Shown here in pieces: positions 19,785-30,584 of a stretch of 64,000 bases of DNA (position 1 is the first letter of the stretch; each line of letters begins with the position of its first letter). The stretch is from contig BQMJ01000008.1 of the NCBI GenBank assembly GCA_025991245.1, positions 124,001 to 188,000 on the forward strand, in the 5' to 3' direction. The translations under genes were made by a program, and so were the position numbers. Under the pieces are notes generated by a model. That model was given only the letters and a program-made list of their open reading frames with translations. It made no database searches and was not told the origin of the DNA. Source of the stretch: Galdieria partita. Taxonomy: Eukaryota; Rhodophyta; Bangiophyceae; Galdieriales; Galdieriaceae.

Positions 19785-20637
19785 ATGACCAGCAACCAGT
19801 TGCGTCACTTGTCCAAAGTGTTTCAAACTTTTACAGAAAAACAGGCAAGTCATGACTACCTCTTTTCCTTGCCATTCTTTACAGTAAAGTAGTTTTCTTC
19901 CAGCGTTTCCAAGTTCCAGTTACCGGATCTACCCTATGATTACGGTGAATTGGAACCTTATATCAGTGCAGAAATCATGAGACTTCACCATCAAAAGCAC
20001 CATCAAACATATGTCAACAACCTGAATGCAGCTTTGGAAAAGATCCACAAGGCAGAAGAAGCTGGTAATGTAGGAGACATGATTGCACTACAAAAGATGC
20101 TCAAATTCAATGGAGGAGGTAACCCACTGGTTGATTTCCCTTGTTTATATTGCTCAACATACAAATAATCGGATAGGTCACGTCAATCACTCCATTCTGT
20201 GGCATAACTTGGCACCAGTGAATAAAGGTGGAGGTACTCGTCCTGATGGAGCTTTCTTAAAAGCGGTTAAAGAGGAGTTTGGTTCTTTGGATGCTCTCAT
20301 TTCAAGTCTTTCTAGTACTGCAATCGGAGTCGAAGGATCCGGTTGGGGGTAAGTTGAAAGCACCGGTTGTCTATCCACTGGCACTAAGAAGCACTACCGC
20401 TCTTTGTCTCATAGATGGCTGGGGCTGGATCCAAACTCAAAAAAACTGAAATTGGAACAGTGTCAGAACCAAGATCCACTGTCAACTAAAAACTTGATAC
20501 CGCTATTGGGAGTGGATGTATGGGAACATTCCTACTATCTCCAGTATAAGAATGATAGAGCGTCTTATGTAAAGAATGTATGGAATGTTGTCAATTGGAA
20601 AGATGTTGCAAGTAGGTATGAAAAAGCAATAGCCTAA
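19785..20637 (+). CDS. SOD2: manganese superoxide dismutase, mitochondrial type; first exon uncertain
   Basis: Converts superoxide to peroxide. Secure exons: 19914-20118, 20177-20348, 20415-20637 (introns 58 and 66 nt). Metal ligands are visible: His in [14 protein letters not shown], His in [11 protein letters not shown], and Asp/His in [26 protein letters not shown] and CQNQDPL are Mn-type. The mature part begins [15 protein letters not shown]. The leader exon is ambiguous. Starting at 19785 with a 30-nt intron (19884-19913), or at 19852 with a 20-nt intron (19884-19903), both keep the frame. Either way a very short intron is implied, unless the true first exon lies elsewhere. Confidence 0.9.
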
Positions 20638-21428
20638 ACATCCATTTCTCTCTGCCTTTTGAACAAGTGTGGTTGATATAAACTGTTGAAAGTGCTTCTT
20701 CTTTTTTGTGTTATCACATTTGCCAAAATTATATAATGATTCTTGTATTGTTAAGAAATTGAACCAAGGTGGCAAGTTTTTGCCAATGAGGTTTTCTGCA
20801 TCAAAAAGCCATGCATTAGTAGCAGAAACGTAACACAATTTGAGCCATTCCAATTCGATACTAAGTTGTAGACAAATTTTCAACTCTCATGCAATGGAGC
20901 TGACGCTAACAATAACTGTTCAAGCAACCTATAAGCCACAAAAATACAACAATCACGACAGAAGCTGAAAACAAACCACTTTGAAGTAAACGATTTATAA
21001 ATGAATATTTTTAAGTTTCTCAAGGATCTATGATCAAGTAAGATCAATTTGAAGATATCTTCTAGCTTTAATATAGAATTCTCTCATAATTACGCAACAA
21101 AATTTTAAGATTCAAATATATTTTCGATTACAAAATTTAATTTTAAAGGAAATTAATTGATATGAAAAATTTATTACAAATGTTACAAATAATTTAATTA
21201 TTTGCATTATACAGAAAATCGATGGTTCATTATTAGTTACTTGAAATTTTTTTACAAAATACCTCGTGAATTTAAAGCTACAGCATCTGTTGTCTTGCAC
21301 TATTAAGTTTTTGTGTTTTCTTTCTATAAGTACGACTCTTAATAAAGATGCTTTCACCTACGAATTGAATGTTAATTTCCATCGTGAGTGGAAAGTATCT
21401 TTGAACAGTTAAATTTTACTTTGCTAAT
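20638..21428. other. intergenic, AT-rich, no gene seen
   Basis: About 790 bp between the SOD and one-helix-protein stop codons (convergent genes). The second half, about 20990-21380, is strongly AT-rich with short A/T runs. I found no splice-consistent coding potential, no RNA gene and no clear repeat. It should hold both 3' untranslated regions. Confidence 0.6.
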
Positions 21429-22004
21429 TTATTTGAATCCCAAAATTTCCAATATATACTCGATTTGATCTGGTATTGTGAAATCCGTCCAATACTCGGT
21501 AAGCAAACCAACAACTAAGAAAAACATAGCCAATCTTCCGTTGAGAGTTTCAGCGAAAGGTGTAAATCCAAATTTGCGATTGGCTTCTTTTTCTTCCTGG
21601 AGTCTTTCTTGTCGCCAAACCTCTGAAAGTTCATCCAGTCTCCTTGCTTGTTCTCTTAGTTGCTCTGGGGTAAACGAAAAATCAATAAGTTGCGTTTGTT
21701 CTAAGTTGTCCTCCACATGTTTTGTCAGTTCACCAATTTGGTTATTTTCTGTTTCTTCGACCTGCTTGGGGTGTTGCACAAAATCAGCTTCAATTTCCCT
21801 GCTGCAACATCTAAGTTTCGGACTAAAAGGGCGGTTCCGCCACATACGAGATCTTGGACTAACCATCTGCTTTCTTAATAAGTTAGTGCAGCTTTGCAGT
21901 CTGCAACTATCTTGTTTATACAAAGTTTGCAGCGGACCAATGTAACCCATCATCAAGATTGTTGTGGTTACCAATGATTCCCCCAAGACTAGAAAATTGT
22001 ACAA
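21429..22004 (-). CDS. LHC-like one-helix (high-light-inducible type) plastid protein
   Basis: The C-terminal third carries the chlorophyll-binding helix motif: FGFTPFAETLNGRLAMFFLV then VGLLTEYW, with the Glu and Asn-Arg of the LHC helix. One membrane helix only, as in OHP/HLIP/SCP proteins that shield photosystem assembly under high light. The preceding 100 residues are basic at first (RSRMWRNRPFSPKLR) and then charged. The 5' end is uncertain. An alternative model starts at 22107 and splices 21970-21911 (60 nt, in frame), giving a different leader. Light or stress control is inferred from the family only. Confidence 0.7.
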   Translation of the reverse strand: MYNFLVLGESLVTTTILMMGYIGPLQTLYKQDSCRLQSCTNLLRKQMVSPRSRMWRNRPFSPKLRCCSREIEADFVQHPKQVEETENNQIGELTKHVEDNLEQTQLIDFSFTPEQLREQARRLDELSEVWRQERLQEEKEANRKFGFTPFAETLNGRLAMFFLVVGLLTEYWTDFTIPDQIEYILEILGFK

Positions 22005-22197
22005 TTGATTTGTTCAATCCATTCAAAGGAGGCACGATATTGATAGCAAAATCAACTGCATTTCTTTGAAACGTGCACAACCAAAAGCTATTTGGGGAGT
22101 AATGCATACTGGAGAAAAATGTTCTATTGACATTTCTATAATATTTTAGTACCACAAGTACTCTTGGGTGTAAGCTCTAGTGGTTACTAGAGTGTTA

Positions 22198-22551
22198 TTA
22201 TGGTGTAGCAGTATTTAAGAATCCTATGAGATAACTTTCAAGCATACTCCAAGCAAGGGACGAGTGGCCGACTCCGTCAAAATCCTCTGTCGCGTCACCT
22301 CCTGTGATCCAGATTCTCAATTTTAGTGGAAAGGAAAATACTTGTTCTTACCAGAGACTCTGATGATGACATCTTCACCACCTGGGTGATCATCTAGGAA
22401 TGGAGTGACGTCATAGACTCTTCCTTGTACAACAATCCACGCGTCGTTGCTTGAACAGTGTTTTTTTACCTAGTTGTACGTCGGACTTGTTTTTCTAGTT
22501 GAGCAGCATATATACCTCTTGAAGAGAATACCCTGGCAGAGGAGGAGACAT
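22198..22551 (-). CDS. small soluble cytochrome b5
   Basis: Three exons (22551-22516, 22469-22352, 22301-22198; introns 46 and 50 nt) giving 85 aa; total coding length is an exact multiple of three. Spliced residues read [12 protein letters not shown] then [35 protein letters not shown], and across the second intron DFDGVGHSS. The two heme-ligand His residues are those of HPGG and VGHS. There is no membrane anchor, so this is a soluble electron carrier; its partner is unknown. No single exon is long enough to stand out, so the gene is easily missed. Confidence 0.85.
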
Positions 22552-22646
22552 GGATACAATCCACGAATCCAATGATCAGGCATTGGCAAGGGGGAGGAAT
22601 ACAACCTCGCAAACGGTTTGAAATTTTTCATTGTTGATACGAAATT

Positions 22647-23711
22647 TTATATTTCCCCTTTACTTTCAAACCATGTAGCACGAATAAACTCTTGCTGATT
22701 ATATTCTCTTGAAATGAAAAGATATTGAGATGGAGTAGCCAACCATCCTGTTTGTAAACAAAAACGACCTTCTTCTCCATAGAAGCAACGAACATGTGCA
22801 TTTGCAGGTAAATACCAATCAAACAATATTTTATCCACTGCCCAAGGCACCGCACAGTCGGTTTCTTGTTCTATTTCCACCCCAACGTCCTTTGACCAAG
22901 TTATCTTTGTTCCCTTTTGAAATTTTAAAAGGTCAGAAGGATCCAATCTTTGATCATCATCGAATGGCTGAATATTTCCTCCGCAACCGATCAAAGATTG
23001 TCCACCATTGTATTCCAAATTCCAGTCTTCTTTCACCAGTTGAATCGTTCTAGTCCCAAAGGATACGGTGATACCTAAACGAGTCCATTCGTGGCTCTCG
23101 TCGTTCTCTGTGGGATGAAAGACTGTCACATTGGTCAGCAGCAAACGACTATCATCTCCTTGTAAACGATCAGGACCATAAGAGAAACTACCATCAGGAA
23201 AAGGCACAAATTCAAAGCTCTTGTAAGGAATCTGATGTTCTGAGACATCCACTGCGACGGCATCTTCTTCACATCCAACTTTGGGCAATATGAGTGTCTC
23301 TTTCATGCGCAACAAGTCACCATCTAAAGTTGCCGAAGTCATGTGCTCCAATCCTTTGACGATCACTCCCCAGTCAATAAAAGCGTCGGGTACCCACTTT
23401 TCTGGGACATATATCACTTTTCCTGTATCCATTTCATAATTAGCGCTATATCCCACCCATTCGCCTTGTATCTTGGGAGTTTCCGTAGATAACATCTGCT
23501 GTCTATCTCGGAACGGAACGGAATGGTTGAGAGTCTCAGAAGCTATCAAACAAGTGAATGGAAGAACGGAGAACCGACAACGTAGAATTGAACTTTTCAA
23601 TACTGATCGAAAACAGAATCTCTGCTTCCATACAGCTGCAATGGATATTGTACTGTCACGGCATGGAGAAGAGTGAATCGTCGTCCCAGGAACAAAACCC
23701 AAACATCTCAT
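22647..23711 (-). CDS. lipocalin-fold-like plastid protein (DUF3598-type)
   Basis: Single exon, 354 aa. The first about 70 residues are rich in Arg, Ser and Cys and low in acidic residues, suggesting a plastid transit peptide. After this come repeated beta-strand-like segments: IQGEWVGYSANYEMDTGKVI, LPKVGCEEDAVAV, and WNLEYNGGQSLIGCGGNIQP. The VGCE-DAVA segment and EW-G opening recall plant and cyanobacterial DUF3598 proteins, which have no settled function. The gene diverges from the histidine phosphatase gene with about 63 bp between starts. Confidence 0.45.
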   Translation of the reverse strand: MRCLGFVPGTTIHSSPCRDSTISIAAVWKQRFCFRSVLKSSILRCRFSVLPFTCLIASETLNHSVPFRDRQQMLSTETPKIQGEWVGYSANYEMDTGKVIYVPEKWVPDAFIDWGVIVKGLEHMTSATLDGDLLRMKETLILPKVGCEEDAVAVDVSEHQIPYKSFEFVPFPDGSFSYGPDRLQGDDSRLLLTNVTVFHPTENDESHEWTRLGITVSFGTRTIQLVKEDWNLEYNGGQSLIGCGGNIQPFDDDQRLDPSDLLKFQKGTKITWSKDVGVEIEQETDCAVPWAVDKILFDWYLPANAHVRCFYGEEGRFCLQTGWLATPSQYLFISREYNQQEFIRATWFESKGEI

Positions 23712-23774
23712 CGTTGGAGATGTTATACGATCTCTCCGCCCATACGAAATATCGCCAGAATTTCTTTCGAAAAA

Positions 23775-24804
23775 ATGCGGTAGGGAAATCAGCAGCCAAC
23801 TCTATTCAGTTTGACTCTGGTAAAAAGGTTGTATATCATTAGGCATGCAGACCCTGAATACCATGGTGATACACTTACAGAACATGGGCAATTGGAAGCA
23901 CAAGCACTAGCAAGACGTCTTGCTGATGATCCACAGTTTGCTTTGACTAGAATATATTGTTCGCCTATGGGGAGAGCAAAAGCAACGGTTGGTTGTACCT
24001 TGTGATTTTGGGGTCGTGTAACTTGGATGCAAGGCAAAATATACTTCCGAACTGTTACAGATACCCATAGAAGTAGAGGTATGATGGTTTGTATATGTTT
24101 GTGTGTGTAGAGAGAAAGAGACAGCGATGGGTTCGTAGGACTGGACCAAGGAACTTACTCATTGGGGAAGAATTTCGGATAAAAGTGGTAGACCAGGTGA
24201 AGGGGGTTTCGCACTTTGGGATATTGCAGGAGAAGTAGTACGTGGCATTGTGCCCAGAGTTGACGACGAGAGTCAGTGGGAGTTGGTTCCCGATATGATA
24301 TCTGTGAAAAAGGATTATGAAGAATTGGTACTCCATTCGGATCGCTTTTTAGCCAAACTTGGTTACAAAAGAGAAGGTGGTCGCTATCATATTTCTAAAC
24401 CAGAGGATAGGCAACAACAAGTGGCAGTATTCTGTCATGGAGGCTTTGGGTTAACTTGGTTATCTCATCTTTTGTATTTACCTTTATCCCTTTTCTGGTG
24501 CAGTTTTTGGTAGGCACTGATATTCTATGTATATTCGCGGTTGGTTTTGAAAAAGCTGCCAGGTTGGCGCCCAGTAGTGTAACCACTGTGTTGTTTGAAG
24601 AACGTACCAAAAACTATGCAGTGCCACGCTGTATAGGGTAATAGAGACCAAGTTGTGTATATCAACAAACTGACTCTCAACAGTTTAGGAGATATCTCCC
24701 ATTTATATGCAAGTGGCTTACGAATTCCCAACTCATCCTATGAAAAGGCAAATTCGTTTTATCCTTTTCCAAGACCTTCAGGAATAAAGTCCAACTTTTT
24801 CTAA
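23775..24804 (+). CDS. histidine-phosphatase (phosphoglycerate-mutase-like) superfamily protein
   Basis: Proposed exons 23775-23779, 23810-23987, 24034-24078, 24139-24509, 24563-24620, 24637-24804; 274 aa with an exact frame. Catalytic RHG-box variant: LYIIRHADPEYHGD, then CSPMGRAKAT, and the second His in VAVFCHGGFGLTWL. C-terminal PSSVTTVLFEER and LGDISHLYASGLR fit small phosphatases of this group. Two proposed introns are very short: 23780-23809 (30 nt) and 24621-24636 (16 nt). The last may instead be a one-base error. Intron 23988-24033 has a GTTGGT donor. The substrate cannot be told from sequence. Confidence 0.7.
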
Positions 24805-24886
24805 TCTTTCCGATAAAACTAAAAATACAATCCATTTCTATGATCACCAAAACTGAGTCCTCCTCGACTGCAAAAATACAGAACCA

Positions 24887-25561
24887 TCACGGATGGTTGG
24901 CATCCTGTCTACTACCACAAGTTGGCTCATCTACCCATTCACGAGCAGCATCTCCCAATCGATCGGACCATTCCTTGGCAAACGAGGTAACCGAATCAGC
25001 AGCACGTTCAATATCATCACATATCTCTTTGATAGCTTGTCTACCGTTGGCTACTGTCTTTCTAAAGCGTTCCACTGAAAGGTTCTCCAACGCAGCTATC
25101 ATTCCACTGGGTTCCTTCCATTGACAACTCCACTCTTGTCGCAAAACTGTCCAATTGGGGTTCTCAGGGTGAACACGATATGTACACGTTTCATCTACCC
25201 TATGAAAAGGAAAACAGTGAGCTCAGCTACTAGTTGAGCAACCAACCTACTCTACCCAATTGCGCAAACTAAGAGAACTCAAACGCAACACCATGGTTTT
25301 TTGCTGGGGATCAACAACAGAATCTTCTACAGCATACGCTGGTTCTGAACCAATCAGCCAATGTAACCAGGAAGGAACAGGGTTGGTGCCTTGAAACAGC
25401 CTCCTCGATAGTAGACGACCGCTACTGTCCACCGTTCGTCTCAGTGTTTCCACTCGCTGTACTTGTGGACACCAACGATTGGGATACTTTCGAAGGGATG
25501 CTTCGGTTACAACTTCCCATGGATGTTCATAGATATATTCTTGCACTTCTTTCTTCACCAT
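24887..25561 (-). CDS. PRELI/MSF1-domain protein (mitochondrial phospholipid transfer)
   Basis: Two exons (25561-25251, 25199-24887; intron 51 nt), 207 aa. Signature segments: YEHPWEVVTEASLRKYPN near the start, RRLFQGTNPVPSWL, YAVEDSVVDPQQKTMVLR and, across the intron, NWVEVDETCTYRVHPENPNW. These match the PRELID/Ups family, which carries phosphatidic acid or phosphatidylserine between mitochondrial membranes with a TRIAP1/Mdm35 partner. A Met 33 codons upstream (25660) is in frame, but the family normally starts near MVKKEVQEY. Confidence 0.87.
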
Positions 25562-25735
25562 CCCACGCTGAGTGTCACAGAATGAGCCGGCCGCAATGGA
25601 TTCTCCAATCAAGAAGAAATGGCTACGGAAAGAATGCTCTCCATCATCCTCTGGCGCCAATCATCCTCTCATTTTTTTTAGCGCCCAACTTTTGCACAAT
25701 TCATCTCGGTAAATTGTATTTATTTCAGCCTTTCT

Positions 25736-26737
25736 ATGATAGGAAAGAACAAAAAGTATATCAACAAATACTGGTTCCTCCTCCTCGTATCGCCATGGAT
25801 CATTATATACACCAAATATACAATCCAATCTTTCAACTATTCAACAACTTCAAAAGAACAACTCACGCAGAGATGGTTCACCAAGTACTATCAACACAAC
25901 TCCACTCCCACTCAGATGGCAGTACAAGGAGGAAAATACAAGATATTGGATATCACAAAAATGGAGTTTTACGGTCAGAAAAATGGCAAATATAAACCAG
26001 ACCAAATCATTTTACAGAGATATTTTCGTATTCCTCCATTTTCCAACCATATACACCAAGAAATCATGGAATGGAGAAAAGCAAGTCAAACGAGGCAATA
26101 TTATTACCGAACACAAGGCACCTTTGTCGAATTGGGAGCACTCGATGGACTTTTGTATAGTAATACTTTGGCATTTGAAAAATTTCTCAACTGGACAGGA
26201 GTACTAATAGAACCAGTACCATCAAATTATAGAAAACTTCAGTTCAATCGACCCCGAGTAACAACCATTCATAGTGCAGTATGTAATCATTTCGGTAAAG
26301 TAGAATTTCTCGGTAACGGTGCAACTGCAGGGTCCACCCAAACCATGTCTCATCAACATCGCAAAAAATTTCAAAACAAGTGGGATGCACTTCATCAACA
26401 TCAGTATATAGTACCTTGTGAACCACTTGGCAATATTCTTCAACGGCTGGGTATCCAGCATATAGACTTTCTTTCCATAGATGTCGAAGGAGCCGAATGG
26501 ACAGTGCTTGAAAGCATTTCCTTTTCAAAAGTTAGCATCGCTGTAATTATCATTGAACTCGATGGGACCAATCGAACAAAGGATGAACAATGCAGGAAAC
26601 TCCTGAGACAATACGACTATCAATACGACTTTCGAATAGCTGCCAATGAATACTGGTATCATCCAACATCTCTAAGACAGAGTGTCATTCATGGAGTTGA
26701 TTCCAATGAAGCTATTTTGAACAGTATCCTCACATAA
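25736..26737 (+). CDS. FkbM-family methyltransferase, membrane-anchored
   Basis: Single exon, 333 aa. An N-terminal anchor (YWFLLLVSPWIIIYTKYTI, residues about 12-30) suggests a type II Golgi or ER membrane protein. The SAM-binding fold begins with GTFVELGALDGLLYSNTLAF. LIEPVPSNYRKL and IDFLSIDVEGAEWTVLESI are typical FkbM motifs. Members methylate sugars or other small acceptors; the acceptor here is unknown. The gene has no intron and diverges from the PRELI gene across a short shared promoter. Confidence 0.82.
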   Translation: MIGKNKKYINKYWFLLLVSPWIIIYTKYTIQSFNYSTTSKEQLTQRWFTKYYQHNSTPTQMAVQGGKYKILDITKMEFYGQKNGKYKPDQIILQRYFRIPPFSNHIHQEIMEWRKASQTRQYYYRTQGTFVELGALDGLLYSNTLAFEKFLNWTGVLIEPVPSNYRKLQFNRPRVTTIHSAVCNHFGKVEFLGNGATAGSTQTMSHQHRKKFQNKWDALHQHQYIVPCEPLGNILQRLGIQHIDFLSIDVEGAEWTVLESISFSKVSIAVIIIELDGTNRTKDEQCRKLLRQYDYQYDFRIAANEYWYHPTSLRQSVIHGVDSNEAILNSILT

Positions 26738-26880
26738 ACACATGTATATTACGACAACTAGAAACAGGCTCAGTAACAGTTTCACCAAGATGACTCTAAT
26801 AAAACACAATTATGCAGCACTCCCCAAGTTGGTTTCAGCTCCATTCTATTGATATGATACAACCTTTATGTCATTGACAA

Positions 26881-28973
26881 CTAAGATACTCCTTCTATAT
26901 TATGGGATCCATTCATGAAACCATTCTCCATGTCTTCCGAATAAGAATCTGATTTCCGTGCAAGACTAGAAGAATGTCTCCAAAAGTGCTCATATGAGTT
27001 TGACTTCCTCTTTTGTGACTGGGATCGCTTCTTTGCCAAATTGGAAGCAATTTCTTTGTCTTCTTCTACCAACACATCTAATAAATCGATAATTTGTTCA
27101 ATATCTGGACGTTCTTCAGCATGAAATGCCAAACACTGTGCAACTATTGCAGTATACTCTTTTCCAGCACGAAGCGTTAGCAAGTCGAAATCCGGCTTCA
27201 TACCAGATTCCGCAACCCCAATGAAAAGTTCATATCTATTTTTACCTTTGAAAGGTACTTCTCTTGTTCCCAATTCCCAAAAAATGATTCCTAGACTGTA
27301 AATATCTGAAGCCGGAGTTGATTTTTCATTACGAAGGACTTCCGGAGCCGTGTACTGCAAAGTACCCACAACATTGGTATCAATATGCATAGCACCCATT
27401 AAAATACTCAAACCAAAGTCCGAAATTTTCACGTTCCAACCAGAATCTACCAAAAGATTGCCACTCTTCAGGTCTCGATGTACTATAGGTGGTACTCTAC
27501 TATGAAGATACGCCAGACCATGCGCGGCTCCAATGGCAAATTTCATTCGAAGACCAGTACTGATACGTATGCGGTTGTTATGTATCACTCGTCTCAAATC
27601 TCCCTTGTCACAATATTCAGTAACCAGCGATAGAGCTCCATCTTGGCGATAGATAACACCCATAAAGAGTACAATATTAGGATGTCGTAACATCAAACTG
27701 ATCTTCACTTCCTTTTCAAATATACTCAAAGAATCTTCATCCATTTGCACACGGTCCAAAGTCTTCACAGCAACTAGTGTTCCATGCCAAAGTGCAAGCT
27801 GCACAACGCCAAACGAGCCTGCTCCAATCTGATTACCAAACTCTACTTCACTTTCCGAAATCTTCCAATTTTCCTCCATACCCCTTGCTTCCATCTTTTC
27901 TTTGAGTTCCAATGCTGAACGATGTGCTTGTCTTCGAACTAGAGAACACAATTAGATACCAATCATCCACTCTATCATTATAAATGACATACTATCTTTC
28001 ACAGTCGCTATCCTTATCAGTGTCGCCAAACGAAGTGTTGCCATAACTACAGTAAATACTTGTGCCAGTTGTACTTTCCACTGATGCTCAATTTTTAACG
28101 TATACAAAGAATCAACGCTATAAAGACCCTAGGATACTTTTGAATCAATTGATAAACGAGATATGATGTAGCTTACAAGTTCCACAAAGGTGGGGACTGT
28201 CAATAGGACCACCGTAAGGAAATCTGCAATATTGAATTTATCTTCAAAATAGTTAAAAAATCCCCAAGCCCACATTCGAACTGCAGTTTCCAGCAAAAAG
28301 AAAAACCACATAGCAACGTTGAGTCCCAATTGAATCCAAGTTTCGATGAAATAAACCAATCGAGACGTGAAGGAATGAGACCTATCATATTGATATTAAG
28401 AAGAGAGATAAGTCTGTAACCCAACTTGTAACTTACCAAGCAAGTTTATACATCGTGATATACTTTACCAAGAAGACCAACAAGTTGAATCCAATAAGCG
28501 CGGCGTCAAAATAATAAATATATGGAGAGTCCACCTTTTCTTTGACTTTTTCCCTAAAAACTTCACCGGACCTGGAAGATTCATTTTAGTACCCGTGAAC
28601 AATGAGTTCATCCGTATACTAACGGTGGCAATTCTCCTTCAGTTACCGAAGGGTGTTCTACTGCAAGAAGCTCGTCTCTTTTTCTCGACTTGTTTCCTTG
28701 TTTTCGGTGCCAGAGTCTTCTTTCGAGCAGTTTTCTGAAAACGAATTGGTGGGCAACCAGAGAGTCATCTTCTCCTGTGTCCATCCAAGGCTCTCCGTCC
28801 ATTCCCCATTCTACGTCCACGTGTTCTGAAGACGAGCCCGAGTCCGAACTTTCTCCCGCAGGAGGGGTTGTATGTTCAAAAGAGGACTCATCACCAAAAC
28901 AGCTAGCGCCGTTTATTGCGCTAATTATTTCGTTTCGTTTGAAAGTTTTCGACGGAACTTGAACGCTGCTCAT
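26881..28973 (-). CDS. voltage-sensor-like membrane domain fused to a Raf/CTR1-type (TKL) kinase
   Basis: Exons: 28973 to about 28630 (acidic, Ser-rich N terminus), 28571-28437, 28381-28177, 28128-27993, 27938-26881. The last three introns (55, 48, 54 nt) join in frame; the first junction is unresolved. After the N terminus come four hydrophobic helices: DAALIGFNLLVFLVKYITMY, LNVAMWFFFLLETAVRMWAW, FNIADFLTVVLLTVPTFVEL, and VVMATLRLATLIRIATVKDI. The acidic residues in helices 2 and 3 and the spaced Arg/Lys in helix 4 resemble S1-S4 of voltage-gated channels; no pore helices follow. Helix 4 runs into a charged helix, then a complete kinase: IGAGSFGVV, VAVKTL, IVHRDLKSGNLL, ISDFGLS, TAPEVL. The tail is Ser/Lys-rich. 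Linking membrane state to phosphorylation is inference. Confidence 0.75.
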
Positions 28974-29336
28974 TTAACAGTCTCCTTTCAACGCCATATT
29001 CACACAAAATCAAATCGATAAAAGGCCGATGAAGGAGAAAAGCCTGCGACGCAGAAATCTCGCATACCTCCTCTGGAAGGAATGAAAATTCATAAGAATC
29101 ATCTTCGTTATGATGAATCATCATAGTTGAATATACAATTTATGTCTTTTACTATGAAATACGAAGAATAGAAGAAATATCGTTGTTTTTTAGTACATAG
29201 CATATACTACCCAACCTTGACAAATATCTATCAACTGAAGAATATTTGCATTGAGAAATTCTTAACAATAGTATGACCATTAAGATCACTTGTTCATGAC
29301 CATTCTTCATTGTTTGGTGGTGGTTGGACTTTTGTC
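28974..29336. other. divergent promoter region, no clear gene
   Basis: Lies between the kinase gene (minus) and the membrane-protein gene (plus). A 67-codon minus-strand frame from 29124 runs into the kinase start region and could be an extra 5' exon or an upstream open frame. I found no homology-like motif in it. The rest is AT-rich. Confidence 0.4.
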
Positions 29337-30272
29337 ATGAGCAACTTGCCCAGCACGAGGTTGGTCCATTCCTCACTTGCAAAACCAACCTTGGCAGCAG
29401 TCATTGAAGAAGACTCACTTACTCCAAAGTCACCTTTCTCTGACTCTGTTTCAAGAACGAGTTCTAACAAGGTACAATGACGTTGACATTGAGAACGAGC
29501 GACACATCGTACTTACCCCCAGCTACCTGAATAGGATGAGTCCATAATTTTCGCAACGAGTCAAGAGAATAGAAAGAGTTGGCTCGAAGAAACTAGTATA
29601 GAAACTTCTCAAAGGGTATGTAGGTCGAGTCACTTGTTCTTTTCCAATTGGATTGTGTCTTCTTAGCACAAAGAGAAAACCGTGCAGTTGTTGTTGGATA
29701 TAGTGAGACAGCTGTCTCTGTTACGACATAGTATACAGGCAGCGAGAGGTATGCCAAGTTGTGATATTGTAAAGTGTGTACAAAGAAAGTTTTTTTGTTG
29801 TGTTGCGCAGGGAAACGTTTGCGAAGTGAAATATTGCAGCGTTACGAGTGTTGGATAGCTTTGTGGAATATACAAGAGAAACAACTGATAGATGTTGTAC
29901 AGGTATATGATTGGAACCAAGTCAATGGGATTCAAAATGGTTGAGTTGATGTATAGTTGTTGAGAAAGGTGTTTTTATGGAACAGCGTTGTATTGGAGGG
30001 AGGTGTCGTATATGTGCTATTTATGGTATTCAAAGGCTACTTACATTCGTTGGCAGTTGTTAGACCGAAGCTTGGGTCGGTAAGTAGTATGATGTTCGGA
30101 GCTATTGTTGTTTGTATGTATGTGTGTTTTTAAGATTCGATAGGCGACTATTAGTATTTTCTGTTGGTTGGTTCTGCATTGGATATTGAGTCATCGTAGC
30201 CATTGGTTATATCCTTGGGAAAGTATTATCCTACAACTAGGAAGAAAGTATTGGATGAATGATAAGGAATGA
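29337..30272 (+). CDS. hypothetical six-exon membrane protein
   Basis: Built from six short exons: 29337-29471, 29535-29615, 29667-29748, 29811-29902, 29957-30079, 30144-30272. Introns are 63, 51, 62, 54 and 64 nt, all GT-AG. The sum is 642 nt, an exact 214 codons, with no internal stop. The N-terminal about 75 residues are polar and Ser/Thr-rich. The middle is helical (TVQLLLDIVRQLSLLRHSI). Two or three hydrophobic segments follow (VVLEGGVVYVLFMVF and ATISIFCWLVLHWILS). The C terminus is short and charged. Family not recognised. The clean frame through six junctions is the evidence for a real gene. Confidence 0.75.
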
Positions 30273-30584
30273 AATAGTGCCGTTTCCTTGTGTACATAAT
30301 AGCGTTTTATGAAATATTGGCTCATGTGTTTTGAATAAATGTCGACAATGCTTTCGTATCATGGAAAAGAAAACACTAGTCCTAGTTGGTGATATAGGCA
30401 GAATAAGGAACATAAGGAAACTGCTTGTATAATTTATTAGAAGAAAATTGTGCTATCTTGCACTATCCAATTATGGTATATATTGTCGTCTTTGATGAGC
30501 ACTTTTGGGAAGGTTGAAATTGGTTAGTGGAATTGGACTTTTTACGTGGTCGTCGTCGATTGTACTTTTGCTAGTCGAGAGATC
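30273..30584. other. intergenic: 3' end of membrane-protein gene and uS5 promoter
   Basis: About 310 bp, AT-rich, with an AATAAA-like hexamer near 30333. No coding potential or RNA gene was recognised. Confidence 0.5.

Noticed and set aside
24563-24636. A 58-nt intron (donor at PSSV-encoding GTAACC) to restore the histidine-phosphatase frame
   Set aside because: It would remove TVLFEER, which fits the family's strand before the final helix; the 16-nt gap or a one-base error is preferred.
28572-28632. A simple 48-nt intron joining the kinase N terminus to the first membrane helix
   Set aside because: The frame fails (stop directly after the junction); the junction is therefore left open.
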